This document shows, piece after piece, positions 16,871-30,136 of a stretch of 64,000 bases of DNA. Position 1 is the stretch's first letter; each line of letters begins with the position of its first letter. Below the pieces are notes generated by a model. It ran no database searches, was not told where the DNA came from, and saw only the letters and a list, made by a program, of their open reading frames with translations. This DNA comes from Leptospira perolatii (lineage in GTDB: Bacteria > Spirochaetota > Leptospiria > Leptospirales > Leptospiraceae): assembly GCF_002811875.1 (NCBI RefSeq), contig NZ_NPDZ01000001.1:124001-188000 (forward strand), given 5' to 3'. The translations under genes and the position numbers were made by a program.

Positions 16871-19380
16871 TTTTCTTTGCGCTCAGTCAGAACCGTAAAG
16901 TCTTGTACTCGGTCGTTGTCTTTCACATCCACCACTCTGACCCCAACCGCGGTTCTTCCTAATTTAGAAATTTGCGCGGCTTCGGTCCGAATGATCATAC
17001 CCTGCTGAGAAACTATGATAACTTCGTCTTCTAATCCGACAGATCCAGCTCTTACAGCAAAGCCGTTCTTTTCTCCGACTTTCAAGAAGGCCATGCCTTT
17101 TCCGCCACGACCTTTTGTAGAGAACTCTTCGAATCCGAGTCTCTTTCCATAACCATTTTCGGAAATTACGAATATATCCTCACCTTCGACTACTTTAGAC
17201 ACGCCTATAAGTGCGTCATCTGCTCCCAGTCTCATGCCTGTAACACCCTGAGCAGTTCTTCCTTGGGCACGGACATTATCCATTTCGATTCTAAGCGCTA
17301 GACCTTTTCTAGAGAAGATCATTAAATCATCTCCTTTGCGAACCGAATCGACAGAGATCAATTCATCACCTTCTCTCAGGCCTATTGCAATAATTCCAGA
17401 TTTCTTTACATTAGAGAATTCTGATAATTCTACTCTCTTCATAAAGCCTTTTCTGGTCACGAGAAGTAGGTCGGTATCCTTATCCATTTCCCGGAAAGCA
17501 AAGATCGAAGAAATAGTCTCGTTTTCTCCCAATCCGATAATCGCTTTCAGAGATTTTCCTCTTGCTTCTTTCGATGCAAGAGGAAGTTCATAGGCCTTTA
17601 GCATATAAACTTTTCCGATATTGGAGAAGAACATTACGTTATCGTGAGTCATTGCCGACTTCATGATTTTTACAACGTCGTCTCTTTTTTGGGAAAGTCC
17701 CTGGATCCCTTTTCCGCCTCTTCTTTGTCTTTTGAAAGTGTCGATCGGAAGTCGCTTGATAAACTGATCGTATGTGATTTGAAGAACCATTTCTTCATCT
17801 GCGATCAAATCTTCTGCATTAAACGAAGATGATTCCACGCTTTCCAGGCTTATATCAGTCTTTCTTGTTGTTCCAAACTTCTCGGAAACTTCTGTTAACT
17901 CGGTGCAAACGATGTCGGCGACTCTTGCTGGATTTGCCAAAATGTCTTTCAAATCAAGTATTAGTTTTCTGACTTCTTCCAATTCATCGATGACTTTTTG
18001 AACTTCCAAAGAAGTAAGTCTTTGCAATCGCATTTCCAAGATCGCATCTGTTTGAATTTCAGAAAGACTGAACCGTTTCATCAGTTGTTCTTTAGCTTCC
18101 GCAGGCGTTTTGGAAGCACGAATGACTTTGATCACTTCTTCGATATTCTCGAGTGCGATCTTTAATCCTTCTAAGATATGAGCTCTTTTTTCTGCCTTGT
18201 CTAAATCGAATTGAGTTCTTCGAACGATAACTTCTTTTCGGTGAATCGAATAAGCTACGAGAATTTCTTTTATATTGAAGATCTTAGGCTTGTTGTCTAA
18301 AATCGCCAACATAGTGATTCCGTAGCTCACCTGTAGTTGAGTCAGCTTTAGCAGTTGGTTTAGTATAACTTGCGCGTTTGCATCTTTCTTTACATGAATT
18401 TCTACTCGAATTCCTTTCCTATTAGAAAGATCTAATATTTCTGAGATGCCTTCGATTTGTTTATCGTTTACCAAATCTCCGATTTTTTCCAAGAGCAGTC
18501 GCTTGTTGACTTGATAAGGAATCTCGGTAACAACGATTACTTCTCTTCCTTTTTTTGTTTCTTCGATTTCAACTTTGGAGCGAATTCGAATGGAACCTCT
18601 TCCGTTGGAGTAGGCAGAAATAAGTCCCTCTCCACCGATTACAATCCCTCCTGTTGGGAAGTCGGGTCCCGGAACAATTTTCAACAACTCGGGTATGGTA
18701 ATCTCTGGATTCCTGATCACCGCTATGACTGCAGAAATGCATTCCTTTAAATTGTGAGGCGGAATGTTTGTAGCCATCCCGACTGCGATTCCGGAGGAAC
18801 CATTTACGAGCAGATTCGGAAAATTAGCAGGTAAAACATCAGGCTGTTCTTTTGTATCATCAAAGTTCGGTGAAAAATTGACTGTGTTCTTTTCGATATC
18901 GCGCAGTAGCTCTTCGGCAACTTTTTCCAAACGAGCTTCGGTGTATCGATACGCCGCTGCGTTATCACCGTCAATGGAGCCGAAGTTTCCCTGTCCGTCG
19001 ATTAATGGAACGCGTAAAGAGAATTCCTGCACCATACGAACTAACGCATCATAAACTGCAGAATCTCCGTGAGGGTGATAGTTACCGATGACTTCCCCGA
19101 CGATTTTGGCGCACTTTACATAAGCTCGGTCGCTTCTCCAAGCTCTCTCGTTCATTGCATGCAATATACGTCGATGGACTGGTTTTAAACCGTCCCTCAC
19201 ATCGGGAAGCGCTCTACCGACGATTACGCTCATCGCATAACCAAGGTAAGCTTCCTTCATTTGATCTTCGATTTCGACCGGAATGACCCTTACGCCATTC
19301 TTTAGCGCTTCTCCGATATCAGGTCTAGAAGAAGGGCTATACCCCAGAGTCTTTGTTTCGTTCTCCATCTCTTGGCTCAT
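16867..19380 (-). CDS. gyrA: DNA gyrase subunit A
   Basis: 837 residues. The breakage-reunion domain has the active Tyr in AAAYRYTE (Tyr 146). The quinolone-resistance region [15 protein letters not shown] keeps Ser 107 and Asp 111 in the susceptible form. A GyrA-box [11 protein letters not shown] near residue 555 starts the C-terminal DNA-wrapping beta-pinwheel, confirming gyrase rather than topoisomerase IV. The N-terminus is about 22 residues longer than E. coli GyrA, low in conserved residues; ATG codons at residues 1 and 5 are both possible starts. It sits 32 bases after gyrB and is followed by the coupled dus gene. Confidence 0.98.
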   Translation of the reverse strand: MSQEMENETKTLGYSPSSRPDIGEALKNGVRVIPVEIEDQMKEAYLGYAMSVIVGRALPDVRDGLKPVHRRILHAMNERAWRSDRAYVKCAKIVGEVIGNYHPHGDSAVYDALVRMVQEFSLRVPLIDGQGNFGSIDGDNAAAYRYTEARLEKVAEELLRDIEKNTVNFSPNFDDTKEQPDVLPANFPNLLVNGSSGIAVGMATNIPPHNLKECISAVIAVIRNPEITIPELLKIVPGPDFPTGGIVIGGEGLISAYSNGRGSIRIRSKVEIEETKKGREVIVVTEIPYQVNKRLLLEKIGDLVNDKQIEGISEILDLSNRKGIRVEIHVKKDANAQVILNQLLKLTQLQVSYGITMLAILDNKPKIFNIKEILVAYSIHRKEVIVRRTQFDLDKAEKRAHILEGLKIALENIEEVIKVIRASKTPAEAKEQLMKRFSLSEIQTDAILEMRLQRLTSLEVQKVIDELEEVRKLILDLKDILANPARVADIVCTELTEVSEKFGTTRKTDISLESVESSSFNAEDLIADEEMVLQITYDQFIKRLPIDTFKRQRRGGKGIQGLSQKRDDVVKIMKSAMTHDNVMFFSNIGKVYMLKAYELPLASKEARGKSLKAIIGLGENETISSIFAFREMDKDTDLLLVTRKGFMKRVELSEFSNVKKSGIIAIGLREGDELISVDSVRKGDDLMIFSRKGLALRIEMDNVRAQGRTAQGVTGMRLGADDALIGVSKVVEGEDIFVISENGYGKRLGFEEFSTKGRGGKGMAFLKVGEKNGFAVRAGSVGLEDEVIIVSQQGMIIRTEAAQISKLGRTAVGVRVVDVKDNDRVQDFTVLTERKEK

Positions 19381-19412
19381 TCGATTTTAGAGCTCCCAAA
19401 TTGTGTATGTGT

Positions 19413-21870
<2,458 letters not shown>

Positions 21871-21871
<1 letters not shown>

Positions 21872-22968
21872 TATTGCGATTCCTCCACGGTACCACCCTT
21901 TACTAAAAAGATCTGATTTCGATCTTCTAGTCTACCTACATACTCTCCTATTCCTTCTAGATCCGTGGTAGTAAAAAAAGCCTGCCCCGCATTCCATACA
22001 AGTTCTACAAAGTACTCACGCCTTTTTACATCAAGTTCCCGAATCACATCGTCTATCAATAACACCGGAGTTTTTTGCAATTTCTGTCTGTAGTATTCAA
22101 AAGAAGCGGCCTTTAAAGAAATCACCGTACTTCTCTTTTGGCCTTGGGAGGCGAAATTCAAAATGTCCCGACCATCCTCTCCGATAAATAGTTCATCTCT
22201 ATGAATTCCGGAGGAAGTGTATCCCAGTCTCAAATCTCGGTGAAAATTCCTCTGTAGTTTTTCTCTAAATTCCTCTTCGCTGGAAACGCTAGGTTTATAT
22301 TCAAGCTGCAGAGAATCTTTTCCTCCACTCAACTTCTTTAAATTCGAATGATAGATCGGATGAAATTCCTTGATAAGATCCGCTCTTTTATGCAAGAGCG
22401 AACCTCCAGTCTGAACTAATTTGTTGTTCCATACCTCGAATAAAGCGACGTCTCGCGAACCGCTTTTAAGGAGTGCGTTTCTATGCTTTAGAATTCTATT
22501 ATATTCTATTAAATCTCTTAGGTAAATTGGATCCAAAGCTGATAGCAAGCTATCTACGAACCGTCTTCTTTCTACCGGACCGCCTTCGACGATTTTGAGA
22601 TCGAGAGGAGTCATTAAAACTGTTAAGAATTTTCCGATTAAATCGGATCTTTTTTTTACTTCTTCTTGGTTATACTTTAGCTTTCTTTTAGATACCGGTT
22701 TTCTCGTATAACCGATTTCGAAGATTTCCTTCTTTGAATCTCTTTCGACTTCTCCTTTTAGATAAAAGCCGTCCTGTCCCCATCGTATTAAATTTCCATC
22801 ATCTGATTCTCTAAAACTTTTCAGCCAGGAAATAATGGAAATCGCTTCTAAGAGGTTCGTCTTACCTTCTCCGTTTTCGCCTACAAAGAAGACTAACCTA
22901 GAATCAAAGTTCAAATTGACACTTTCATGATTCCTAAAGTTGAGAAGTCTGAGACTCCGAAGAAACAT
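21871..22968 (-). CDS. recF: DNA replication and repair protein RecF
   Basis: 365 residues, normal length. Walker A GENGEGKT is at residues about 30-37, the ABC-type signature SQGQKR near 285 and Walker B VLLIDDV near 315, all intact. RecF with RecO and RecR (recR is also in this window) loads RecA on gapped DNA. It lies 11 bases after dnaN, in the order dnaN-recF found near many bacterial origins. Confidence 0.97.
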
Positions 22969-22979
22969 CGGAGCGCAAC

Positions 22980-24101
22980 TTAAATTTTCATAGGCATGAT
23001 CACAGAAATAAATTCAGGATCGGAAGGATCTTTAAATACAGTCGGAGAACTTGAATCACTAAACTCTATTCTAAATTCATTATCATCTATCGATTTAAAT
23101 ATATCAGAAAGATATTCGCCTTTGAAGGCAATAGTGGTTTCGTCACCGGTATATTCAATCGGCATATTAATGCTGACTTCATTGACGCCTTGGGTTTGTG
23201 CATAAAAGTTCAAATTCTGATTTGAGAAAGTCAGTCTAATTTGGCGAGTAGGTTCCTCCGCTGCGATCAAAGCTTGTCGCAAGTAAATCTGGAAATTTTC
23301 CTTCGGAATGATTGCGTGAAACTTAGAACTCTTAGGTATAACTTGCTCGTAGTTCGGAAAGTTACCTTCGATAAGTTTACATAAGAGCTCGATATGATTT
23401 GCATTTACATAGATCTGCTGGTCTACAATTCCGATTTTACCGGTTTCCGCGGTTGCAATCATTTTTGAAATTTCTCGGATCGCTTTGGCCGGAATAATTA
23501 CGGCTTCCTTAAACTTCAATGGCGCGGGGAGCCGTCTTTCTATCTTGCACAATCTTCTGCCATCGGTAACTGCAAAAATAAGACGATCCTCTTTCGGAAT
23601 CATGTATAGGCCGTTAAAGATATACCTTTGATCTTCATGAGCAATCGCGTAGGAAGTCTTTCGGATCATCTCACTGAATAGTCCTGTAGGAAATTCCGAA
23701 ACCGAAGAAGGATCTACCTTCGAAATGGTTTTAATTTCCTCAGCATCCATTCCATTCAATTTTGTTTTATAATCATTTTTTGAAGTAGCATCTGTAATAT
23801 ATGTAATCGATGAATCTTGTTCTGTTTCCTCTTTAGATAAGAGAGCTTCTTCAAAATGTATGGTTTTAAAAATACTAGATAGCTGCTTTGCTGGAAGGGA
23901 AATATTACCTGATTGCATAACTTCAGCATTTAATGAAGTCTTAATAGAGATTTCTAAATCGGTAGCAGAAACTGAAACTGTATTTCCTTCTGCCTCTAAT
24001 TTTAAATTTGATAAAACGGATCGGATCTCTCTAGCAGAGATGACTCCTTCTACGGCATGTATTGCTTTTAGAAATTCGGAGGTATTTACTTTTATCTTCA
24101 A
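22980..24101 (-). CDS. dnaN: DNA polymerase III beta sliding clamp
   Basis: 373 residues, full length with three clamp folds. Typical segments are [19 protein letters not shown] at the N-terminus and [13 protein letters not shown] near residue 178, ending in ISVIMPMKI, the peptide pocket region. The start is TTG (24101) with AGGAG nine bases upstream; no nearby ATG is possible in frame. It follows a 308-base gap after dnaA rather than being directly coupled. Confidence 0.97.
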   Translation of the reverse strand: MKIKVNTSEFLKAIHAVEGVISAREIRSVLSNLKLEAEGNTVSVSATDLEISIKTSLNAEVMQSGNISLPAKQLSSIFKTIHFEEALLSKEETEQDSSITYITDATSKNDYKTKLNGMDAEEIKTISKVDPSSVSEFPTGLFSEMIRKTSYAIAHEDQRYIFNGLYMIPKEDRLIFAVTDGRRLCKIERRLPAPLKFKEAVIIPAKAIREISKMIATAETGKIGIVDQQIYVNANHIELLCKLIEGNFPNYEQVIPKSSKFHAIIPKENFQIYLRQALIAAEEPTRQIRLTFSNQNLNFYAQTQGVNEVSINMPIEYTGDETTIAFKGEYLSDIFKSIDDNEFRIEFSDSSSPTVFKDPSDPEFISVIMPMKI

Positions 24102-24409
24102 CTTTCCTTACTCCTGATTCTCTATATACTAGATCTTATATATGTACTGTTGCTGTTGTTGTACGTGTAAGTATGTAAGTAACTCAGAGACCTGATAGAA
24201 TATAGAAATATGTCGCATATATATTGAAAAGTACATTTTCCTAGGCATGGAAAAAACAGGTTTCTGAAGATCTAAATTTCCAATATAACTGTGCATTTAA
24301 GGGACCATAATTTTGCGTTATGTCTTATATAGAGTTTATAGTCTTTTAATACACGAGTTATTAACAGTCTATTAACTGCTTATGTCTCTATGATTGGCGG
24401 GTGTTTGAT
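24102..24409. other. dnaA-dnaN intergenic region, origin or promoter candidate
   Basis: 308 A+T-rich bases without a gene. No perfect TTATCCACA DnaA box is present. Two direct repeats TATTAAC stand at 24359-24365 and 24370-24376, eleven bases apart, the first within TTATTAACA, one mismatch from the TTATNCACA box. The dnaN promoter should also lie here; several TATATA-like stretches near 24120-24145 could serve but none has a convincing -35 partner. Confidence 0.5.
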
Positions 24410-25717
24410 TTATTGGAATCTGAATTTGGAAAGAATATCTTCGACTTTCGCCGCGAATTCTTTTTCTTCCTTCATCTTGGCTTCTATCTTACGAATGCCG
24501 TTGATAGCTGTCGTGTGTTCTCCGCCAAAGATTCTTCCGATCTGACTTTTGTTTACTTTGAATACTTTGTGAAGCACGTACATGCAAAGGTGTCTCGGAA
24601 TAATGAGTTCCTGCTTCCTGCTCTTTCCCATTACTTCCTTTGCATCTAGATTATATAAAGAGGCGATGTGTTCGATCACCTTATCATGACTTAAGAGCAG
24701 ATTTTTCTTTCTGAACATTCTGTTCTTTAAAATCTCTTCAATCATCTCCGGAGTGAAAAAGAGATAAGAGTAAGCTCGTTTATGCAAAGCTAGGTCATTC
24801 AAAGATCCGAGCAAGGTTCTGGTATCGTCGTGAATCCGATCAGCAATAAGCTCTATTAGATCTGGTGACAATCCCAAGTTCAAAATTTTATTTTGGTAAG
24901 AAAGGATTCCAATTCGTACCTCTTTATCCGGAGGTTGAATGTCCGCCTGAACCCCTGTTACAAATCTGGACCTTAATCTTTCTTGGATTGGCAGTTCGGA
25001 ACTCGGGCGGTCAGAGGCGATTACGATCTGCCTTCTTCTTTCGAAAAGAAAATTGAAAATGGTAAAGAATTCTTCCTGTGTTTTTTCCGCGCCGGTATTT
25101 AAGAGCTGAATGTCATCGATTAATAAACAATCGTAAGACTGGTATTTGATCTTAAATGACTCTACGCTATCTCTAGATTGCAGTGAAAATAGAAACTCGC
25201 TCATGAACGTCTTTATGTCGACGTAGTGGACCGTCTTCCAAGGCTCTCTTTTGATGATTTCGTTTCCGATCGAATGCAAAAGATGAGTCTTACCGACTCC
25301 TACTTTTCCGAAAAGATAGAGAGGGTTGATGTCCGCAGGATTCTGAATGCATTCTCTCGCTGCGCTGTAAGCAAGCCGATTCGAATTACCCACAATGAAT
25401 GTTTCAAAGTTGTAATCAGGATTAAAAGAGTATGATTTATCTTTGTAAGTCTCGCGGAGAACTTGTGTTAAATTAGATGGCCCTTCTAAAACAATTTCCA
25501 CAGGGATTCGATTTCCCATTGTTTTGAAGATCGCTTCTTCGATGTAAGTTTGGTATTTCTTTTCTACGTGGGTCTTAATATTTGCAGATGGCGCGATTAA
25601 GACACATCTCTTATCAGTAAGAGAGTTCAATTGGAGCGTATGGATAAATTTATCGAAATAAGTCGGAGGAATTTCGTTAGAAACCTCTTCCAATATACGC
25701 TTCCAGCTTGGGTCCAA
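24410..25717 (-). CDS. dnaA: Chromosomal replication initiator DnaA
   Basis: 435 residues. Domain I (SWKRILEEV), a short linker, then the AAA+ domain with Walker [10 protein letters not shown] near residue 137, Walker B LLIDDIQ near 200 and arginine-finger RLRSRF near 265, and the domain IV HTH. The domain IV signature is unusual: where most DnaA proteins have GGRDHTTV, this one reads GGEHTTA (residues 398-404), one residue shorter, and the following LHA-type segment is ING. The start is TTG with AAGGAG eight bases upstream. It is transcribed away from mnmG, with holB upstream on the same strand. Confidence 0.97.
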   Translation of the reverse strand: MDPSWKRILEEVSNEIPPTYFDKFIHTLQLNSLTDKRCVLIAPSANIKTHVEKKYQTYIEEAIFKTMGNRIPVEIVLEGPSNLTQVLRETYKDKSYSFNPDYNFETFIVGNSNRLAYSAARECIQNPADINPLYLFGKVGVGKTHLLHSIGNEIIKREPWKTVHYVDIKTFMSEFLFSLQSRDSVESFKIKYQSYDCLLIDDIQLLNTGAEKTQEEFFTIFNFLFERRRQIVIASDRPSSELPIQERLRSRFVTGVQADIQPPDKEVRIGILSYQNKILNLGLSPDLIELIADRIHDDTRTLLGSLNDLALHKRAYSYLFFTPEMIEEILKNRMFRKKNLLLSHDKVIEHIASLYNLDAKEVMGKSRKQELIIPRHLCMYVLHKVFKVNKSQIGRIFGGEHTTAINGIRKIEAKMKEEKEFAAKVEDILSKFRFQ

Positions 25718-26045
25718 GCAGTTTTCTCCTTAATTGCAAAACTCGAACACGCCGACTGAGCCACCTTTCGATTTCATTTGGTGAAACATTCGGAAAAAAA
25801 GACGAAGTTACGAAGGGAGTTGGAATCTTAAATTGATTCCAACGAGAATACACTATTTTTCCGAAGAGAGTCACACACAAATGAAAATTCTAGTCACGGT
25901 CGAAACAATTTGGAAAAACGAAGTGAATTTGTAATAGATAAAAAATTATGTCACATCGATTGATTTTTCATGCGATGCTCGAAAAAACTAACATATGTTA
26001 GGTTAAATTGAGGATGAAGACATAAATATTAAGAAAAGTGAATGT
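25718..26045. other. dnaA upstream region, promoter and origin candidate
   Basis: 328 very A+T-rich bases between holB and dnaA. It contains a 14-base perfect palindrome at 25988-26001 and TTATGTCACA at 25946-25955, which is a DnaA box with an extra base. The dnaA promoter must be here but no clear -35/-10 pair stands out. A short minus-strand frame overlapping the dnaA start (25677-25880) is not supported as a gene. Confidence 0.5.
25988..26001. promoter_or_regulatory. Palindrome upstream of dnaA
   Basis: CTAACATATGTTAG is a perfect 14-base inverted repeat about 270 bases upstream of the dnaA start. Such symmetry suggests an operator for a dimeric regulator, or a structural element of the origin. 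Function is inferred. Confidence 0.45.
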
Positions 26046-26993
26046 TTATTTGTGCGATAATAATGTCAGACTGTTGACTAACTTCGAGAAAATTATACTT
26101 TCTTGTCCGTGGATTCTCTCGTGAAGAGTCTCTTTAAAAGCAAAGATCTGTTCTATTTTCGGAATATTTAGTTCATACGAGTTTTTAGTATATTCTTGGA
26201 TCAGTACAAGACTGAGCAAATCCAAAAAGTCCTTAAAGGAAAAGCCATCCTTCCATTCAGGATGATCGTCTTTATAATTCAAAGCCCATTCTTCTAAATG
26301 CAGAATATCTAATGGAGTTTCTACTTTATCCGTAACTTTGCTTAAAATGAGTTCCAGAGCTTCTTTAGGGCAATCATAGGTTTCCATGCTTCCGCCTTGA
26401 AAGGCGTGGTACATCCTACCTTGTGAACGGTGTAAATCTTTTACTATTTCTTGTGGAAGATAATCAAAAGGAATGCACACTGCTCTGCTGGTTATGGTTT
26501 CTTTTAATGACTCCAGATCATCTACGAGGAAAATAAAACGAGTAAAGGAAGGTGCTTCCTCTAGCGATTTGAGCAGGGCAGTTTCCGCTTCATTTCCTAT
26601 GAGTTTTGCATCAGGGATAATGATGAATCTTACTTTAGATAAGTGAGGCCTGTAGTAAAGCCTAGAGCGAATCAGCCATCGGATAGAAAATTCTTCCGGA
26701 TTGTCTTCGGTTCCAATCGGAATCGTTTTGTTTTTGTCTGAAGGAAACCATACTATATCAGGATGCGCATGGTGCATGAATGCTTTGCAAGAGGCGCATA
26801 CTCCACAAGATGTTCCTTCCAAACAAAGCAGCTGTCTGATGAATCTTTCTGTTGCAGCTTCCTTTCCGGTTCCTTCGGGACCATAAAATATTAATAATGG
26901 AGGAAGTAGGTTCGGGTTTTCCAAGTAGCGTTGTAAATAAACAAGAGCCCTTTTTTGTCCTTGGATTTCCTGAATGGAGAAGTTCGGTCCCAT
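26046..26993 (-). CDS. holB: DNA polymerase III delta' subunit (HolB)
   Basis: 315 residues. An AAA+ domain starting with QEIQGQKRALVYL, a modified P-loop (GPEGTGKEAA, near residue 40), a four-cysteine zinc module (CLEGTSCGVCASC, near 58-70), KVRFIIIPDAKLI as a Walker B-like strand, LLKSLEEAP, and sensor-1-type SRAVCIPF. These match delta', the clamp-loader stator, rather than DnaX (present separately at 44594). The P-loop replaces the usual Lys-Thr/Ser by Lys-Glu, consistent with delta' not hydrolysing ATP. It lies 18 bases after ilvE. Confidence 0.88.
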   Translation of the reverse strand: MGPNFSIQEIQGQKRALVYLQRYLENPNLLPPLLIFYGPEGTGKEAATERFIRQLLCLEGTSCGVCASCKAFMHHAHPDIVWFPSDKNKTIPIGTEDNPEEFSIRWLIRSRLYYRPHLSKVRFIIIPDAKLIGNEAETALLKSLEEAPSFTRFIFLVDDLESLKETITSRAVCIPFDYLPQEIVKDLHRSQGRMYHAFQGGSMETYDCPKEALELILSKVTDKVETPLDILHLEEWALNYKDDHPEWKDGFSFKDFLDLLSLVLIQEYTKNSYELNIPKIEQIFAFKETLHERIHGQESIIFSKLVNSLTLLSHK

Positions 26994-27011
26994 GACCTAG
27001 GATGTTCGGCC

Positions 27012-27935
27012 TTAGTAAACTGGAGTCAACCAGTGTTTGTATTCAGGGATTTTTCCTTTCACAAGCTCGAAAAATGTGGACTGGAGTTTTTGAGTAACAG
27101 GCCCGATCTTTCCAGTTCCGATCGTTCTCCTATCTACTTCGCTAACCCAAGCAATTTGAACTCCTGTACCGGAGAAAAAGATTTCATCGGAGATATAGAG
27201 TTCGCTTCTGGTAACATCTCTTTCGATTACTTCGTAACCGAAATCCTTAGCGATTTGTAAGACCGATCTTCTTGTAATTCCTTCTAGCAGAGAGGAGGCT
27301 ATTGAAGGAGTGATAATTTTACCGTCTCGAACTAGAAATATATTTTCCGCGGAGCCTTCACTTACGAATCCCCTTCCATCTAAAAATATGGCTTCATCAA
27401 ATCCGTTTTGAACTGCTTCGGATTTTGCTAATGCAGAATTCACATAGCCGCCTGAAACTTTAGACAAGGTAGGTATGACAGTATCATCGAAGCGTCTCCA
27501 GCTAGAAACCATTGTGGTCAGACCGCGTTTTGTATCTAAATAATCATCCAACTCCAGAACGTAAATCGCCAAGTCCGTAGCAACATCGTGAAATCTAGGA
27601 GAAAGTTGAAGTGCAGATGTATACACGAAAGGTCTGAGGTAAACATTCTGACGATATCCCGAAGCTTTCAAAAGTTCTAATGTTATGTCCCTTAGTTGTT
27701 CAGGAGATTTATCGAATTTGAGCTGCATGATTCTTGTCGAATTCACGAGCCTCTTATAATGATCCAAGATCCGGAAGACATAGACGTTGTCCGTTGCCGA
27801 ATCATAATACCCTCTGATACCACCGAACACAGTCGTACCATATTGTAATGCGTGAGTTTTAATATTTATGTTTGCTTCGGATTCGGGGACGATTTTTCCC
27901 CCGAAGTAAGAGAGTTTCTTGATTGATTCAGACAT
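27012..27935 (-). CDS. ilvE: Branched-chain amino acid aminotransferase
   Basis: 307 residues, fold-type IV PLP enzyme that makes or degrades Val, Leu and Ile by transamination with 2-oxoglutarate. The PLP-binding Lys is residue 159 (PTLSKVSGGYVNS), followed by the conserved glutamate region DGRGFVSEGSAENIF and GITRRSVL near residues 185-225, and the FFSGTGVQI loop. The N-terminal ALQYGTTVFGGIRGY fits BCAT rather than D-amino acid transaminase or ADC lyase. It is divergent from mnmG, with about 113 bases between the starts; the main gene-orientation switch occurs here. Confidence 0.93.
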   Translation of the reverse strand: MSESIKKLSYFGGKIVPESEANINIKTHALQYGTTVFGGIRGYYDSATDNVYVFRILDHYKRLVNSTRIMQLKFDKSPEQLRDITLELLKASGYRQNVYLRPFVYTSALQLSPRFHDVATDLAIYVLELDDYLDTKRGLTTMVSSWRRFDDTVIPTLSKVSGGYVNSALAKSEAVQNGFDEAIFLDGRGFVSEGSAENIFLVRDGKIITPSIASSLLEGITRRSVLQIAKDFGYEVIERDVTRSELYISDEIFFSGTGVQIAWVSEVDRRTIGTGKIGPVTQKLQSTFFELVKGKIPEYKHWLTPVY

Positions 27936-28048
27936 GCCCAGAAACCTGAAAGTGATACTAAGAAAACATCATTCTTAGCAAGGCGTTTGGTGTCGACTAA
28001 TCATCTAGTTTGCTTGCTCTAAGTGCTCGCTAAGAATCGGAACGGACA

Positions 28049-29953
28049 ATGGAAGGATCATTTTTCCCAAATCAATATGATTGCATCGTAGTTGGAGCAG
28101 GACATGCAGGTGCCGAAGCCGCCTATGTCGCATCCAGAGGTGGTGCAAAGACTTTATTGGTTACCATGAATTTGGACACGATAGGTCAGATGTCCTGCAA
28201 CCCGGCGATCGGCGGAATCGCGAAAGGACATATGGTGAGAGAAGTAGATGCACTCGGTGGTTTGATGGGAAAAGTCACCGATGCAACTGGAATTCAATTC
28301 AAAATGCTGAATACTTCCAAGGGTCCAAGTGTCTGGGCGCCTCGCGCACAGTCTGAGAAAAAGGAATATCAATTAAAAGTAAAACATACACTCGAATCCA
28401 TCCGAAATCTTTCCATTCGACAAGATACTGTGGATGATCTGCTTATCGAGGATGATAAAATTATAGGCGTTCGCACAGGAAGAGGATTCGAAATATTTAC
28501 GAAGCATGTAATCCTGACGACCGGAACTTTTCTCTCTTCCATTGTTCATATTGGAACGTATCAAAAAGAAAACGGCAGATTTGGAGAGCCTACAGTGAAG
28601 GCGCTTTCTAAATCACTCGCGAAGTATAATCTAAAATTAGGAAGATTGAAAACAGGAACTCCGCCGAGAATTCATAAGAACTCAGTAGATATTTCTGTGA
28701 TGGCATTACAAGAAGGGGATCCTGAACCTTCTCCTTTTTCTTTCGCTACGGAAAAGATAGAAAGAAGACAAATACCTTGCTACATCACTTACACGAATCC
28801 TAAGACTCATGAACTCATTCAGGAAAATATTCATTTGTCTCCTATGTATTCGGGGCAAATCAAATCGATTGGTCCGAGATACTGTCCTTCTATCGAAGAC
28901 AAGATCGTAAGATTTGCAGATCGAGAAAGGCATCAGATATTTTTAGAGCCGGAAGGTTATGATACGCAAGAGATCTATTTGAACGGAGTATCTACTAGTT
29001 TGCCGGAAGAAGTGCAATGGAAATTAGTTAGGTCGATTGCTGGATTAGAAAAAGCAGAGATACTTAGACCTGGTTATGCGATCGAATATGATTTTGTGGA
29101 CCCGACCGAGCTCAAGCCTACGTTAGAAACTAAAAAGGTGAAGGGGTTATATCACGCAGGACAGATTAATGGTACGACTGGCTACGAAGAGGCCGCAGCG
29201 CAAGGACTAGTAGCCGCTTACAGTGTACTAGCTTCTCTTAGAGAAGAAGAGCCGTTATTGTTTTCTAGAAGCGAGTCATACATAGGTGTTCTCGTGGATG
29301 ATCTAGTTCATAAGGGAGTAGAGGATCCATATAGAATGTTTACTTCTAGAGCAGAGCATCGCTTGCTCTTAAGACAGGACAATGCAGATCAAAGGCTGAT
29401 GAAGTATGGCTTCAAAATGGGACTGATCGATGCTGAAATGTACGAAAGGACTCAAGAGAAATACAAAAGAATATCGGAAATAAAAGAGAGAATCTATTCG
29501 CTGCCAGTGAAACCTTCAGAAGAGTTCGTTGCTCTCTTGGCTAGAAAGGACATTCAGAATTATAAGTATGGCTCCAAGCTGGATACTTTTTTAAAGAGAC
29601 CTGAGATCTGCTTCGATGATGTTTCCTTTATGTTGGAAGGAGCAGAGGATCTTCGTAAGGAAGATAGAAAAGTAATCGAGATGGAAATCAAGTACGAAGG
29701 ATATATAAAGAAGGAGCAAGACACAATCGATTGGAGAAGGCGATATCTCTTAACTGCGATTCCAGAAGATATGGATTACTCCTTAGTACCAGGAATCAAA
29801 AAAGAAGCCGCGCAAAAATTGACCAAGCACAGACCGATGAATCTTGAAAAGGCCGCGCAAATTTCCGGAGTAGATCCGAGTGATATCGATCTCCTGTTGT
29901 TCTATATTAAAGGGAAAAAGTCAGACCTCAAGGCCGAGGGAGTAAACGTTTAG
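28049..29953 (+). CDS. mnmG: tRNA uridine-5-carboxymethylaminomethyl modification enzyme MnmG (GidA)
   Basis: 634 residues, full length. The FAD-binding [10 protein letters not shown] motif is at residues 16-25, [21 protein letters not shown] near 52, and [21 protein letters not shown] around 370. With MnmE it makes the cmnm5 modification at wobble uridine of tRNAs. The C-terminal helical domain is complete. It is the classic partner of rsmG near origins; here rsmG lies about 3 kb further on. A parS site follows 15 bases after the stop. Confidence 0.97.
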   Translation: MEGSFFPNQYDCIVVGAGHAGAEAAYVASRGGAKTLLVTMNLDTIGQMSCNPAIGGIAKGHMVREVDALGGLMGKVTDATGIQFKMLNTSKGPSVWAPRAQSEKKEYQLKVKHTLESIRNLSIRQDTVDDLLIEDDKIIGVRTGRGFEIFTKHVILTTGTFLSSIVHIGTYQKENGRFGEPTVKALSKSLAKYNLKLGRLKTGTPPRIHKNSVDISVMALQEGDPEPSPFSFATEKIERRQIPCYITYTNPKTHELIQENIHLSPMYSGQIKSIGPRYCPSIEDKIVRFADRERHQIFLEPEGYDTQEIYLNGVSTSLPEEVQWKLVRSIAGLEKAEILRPGYAIEYDFVDPTELKPTLETKKVKGLYHAGQINGTTGYEEAAAQGLVAAYSVLASLREEEPLLFSRSESYIGVLVDDLVHKGVEDPYRMFTSRAEHRLLLRQDNADQRLMKYGFKMGLIDAEMYERTQEKYKRISEIKERIYSLPVKPSEEFVALLARKDIQNYKYGSKLDTFLKRPEICFDDVSFMLEGAEDLRKEDRKVIEMEIKYEGYIKKEQDTIDWRRRYLLTAIPEDMDYSLVPGIKKEAAQKLTKHRPMNLEKAAQISGVDPSDIDLLLFYIKGKKSDLKAEGVNV

Positions 29954-29967
29954 AAAAAGACCTATTC

Positions 29968-29983
29968 TGTTTCACGTGAAACA
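29968..29983. promoter_or_regulatory. parS centromere site 1
   Basis: TGTTTCACGTGAAACA is a perfect 16-base palindrome and a full match to the bacterial parS consensus TGTTNCACGTGAAACA. It is the binding and loading site for ParB, encoded at 34523. Confidence 0.97.
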
Positions 29984-30020
29984 AGAACTAAGTGCTTCCG
30001 CTCCGAGCACTTATTAGTGT

Positions 30021-30045
30021 AGCCCCACCCTTCCTGGGCGGGGGC
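30021..30045. repeat. G+C-rich intergenic hairpin
   Basis: The arms AGCCCCACCC and GGGCGGGGGCT form a nearly complete stem around a five-base loop in otherwise A+T-rich DNA. The following GCGTAGCGGCGGTACCCTGC stays G+C-rich. It looks like a dispersed intergenic element rather than a terminator, since no T run follows. Confidence 0.5.
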
Positions 30046-30120
30046 TGGAGCGTAGCGGCGGTACCCTGCCCTTATCAGAAAAAAGAAATGACTACAAGTA
30101 ACTTTTCTCAGTTTGAATCT

Positions 30121-30136
30121 TGTAGGAGCTCCTACA
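30121..30136. repeat. Palindromic intergenic element
   Basis: TGTAGGAGCTCCTACA is a perfect 16-base palindrome. Short palindromes of this TGTRGGA..TCCTACA type recur between genes in Leptospira genomes as I recall; only this one copy was found here. Confidence 0.5.

Noticed and set aside
16867..19380. Possible quinolone-resistance changes in GyrA
   Set aside because: The [10 protein letters not shown] region keeps the susceptible Ser and Asp.
25677..25880. A 67-codon minus-strand frame overlapping the dnaA start
   Set aside because: No ribosome site, odd composition, overlaps dnaA in another frame; rpmH or rnpA motifs are absent.
26051..26060. TTATCGCACA on the minus strand next to the dnaA upstream region
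   Set aside because: It codes for the last residues of HolB and carries an extra base against the DnaA-box consensus.
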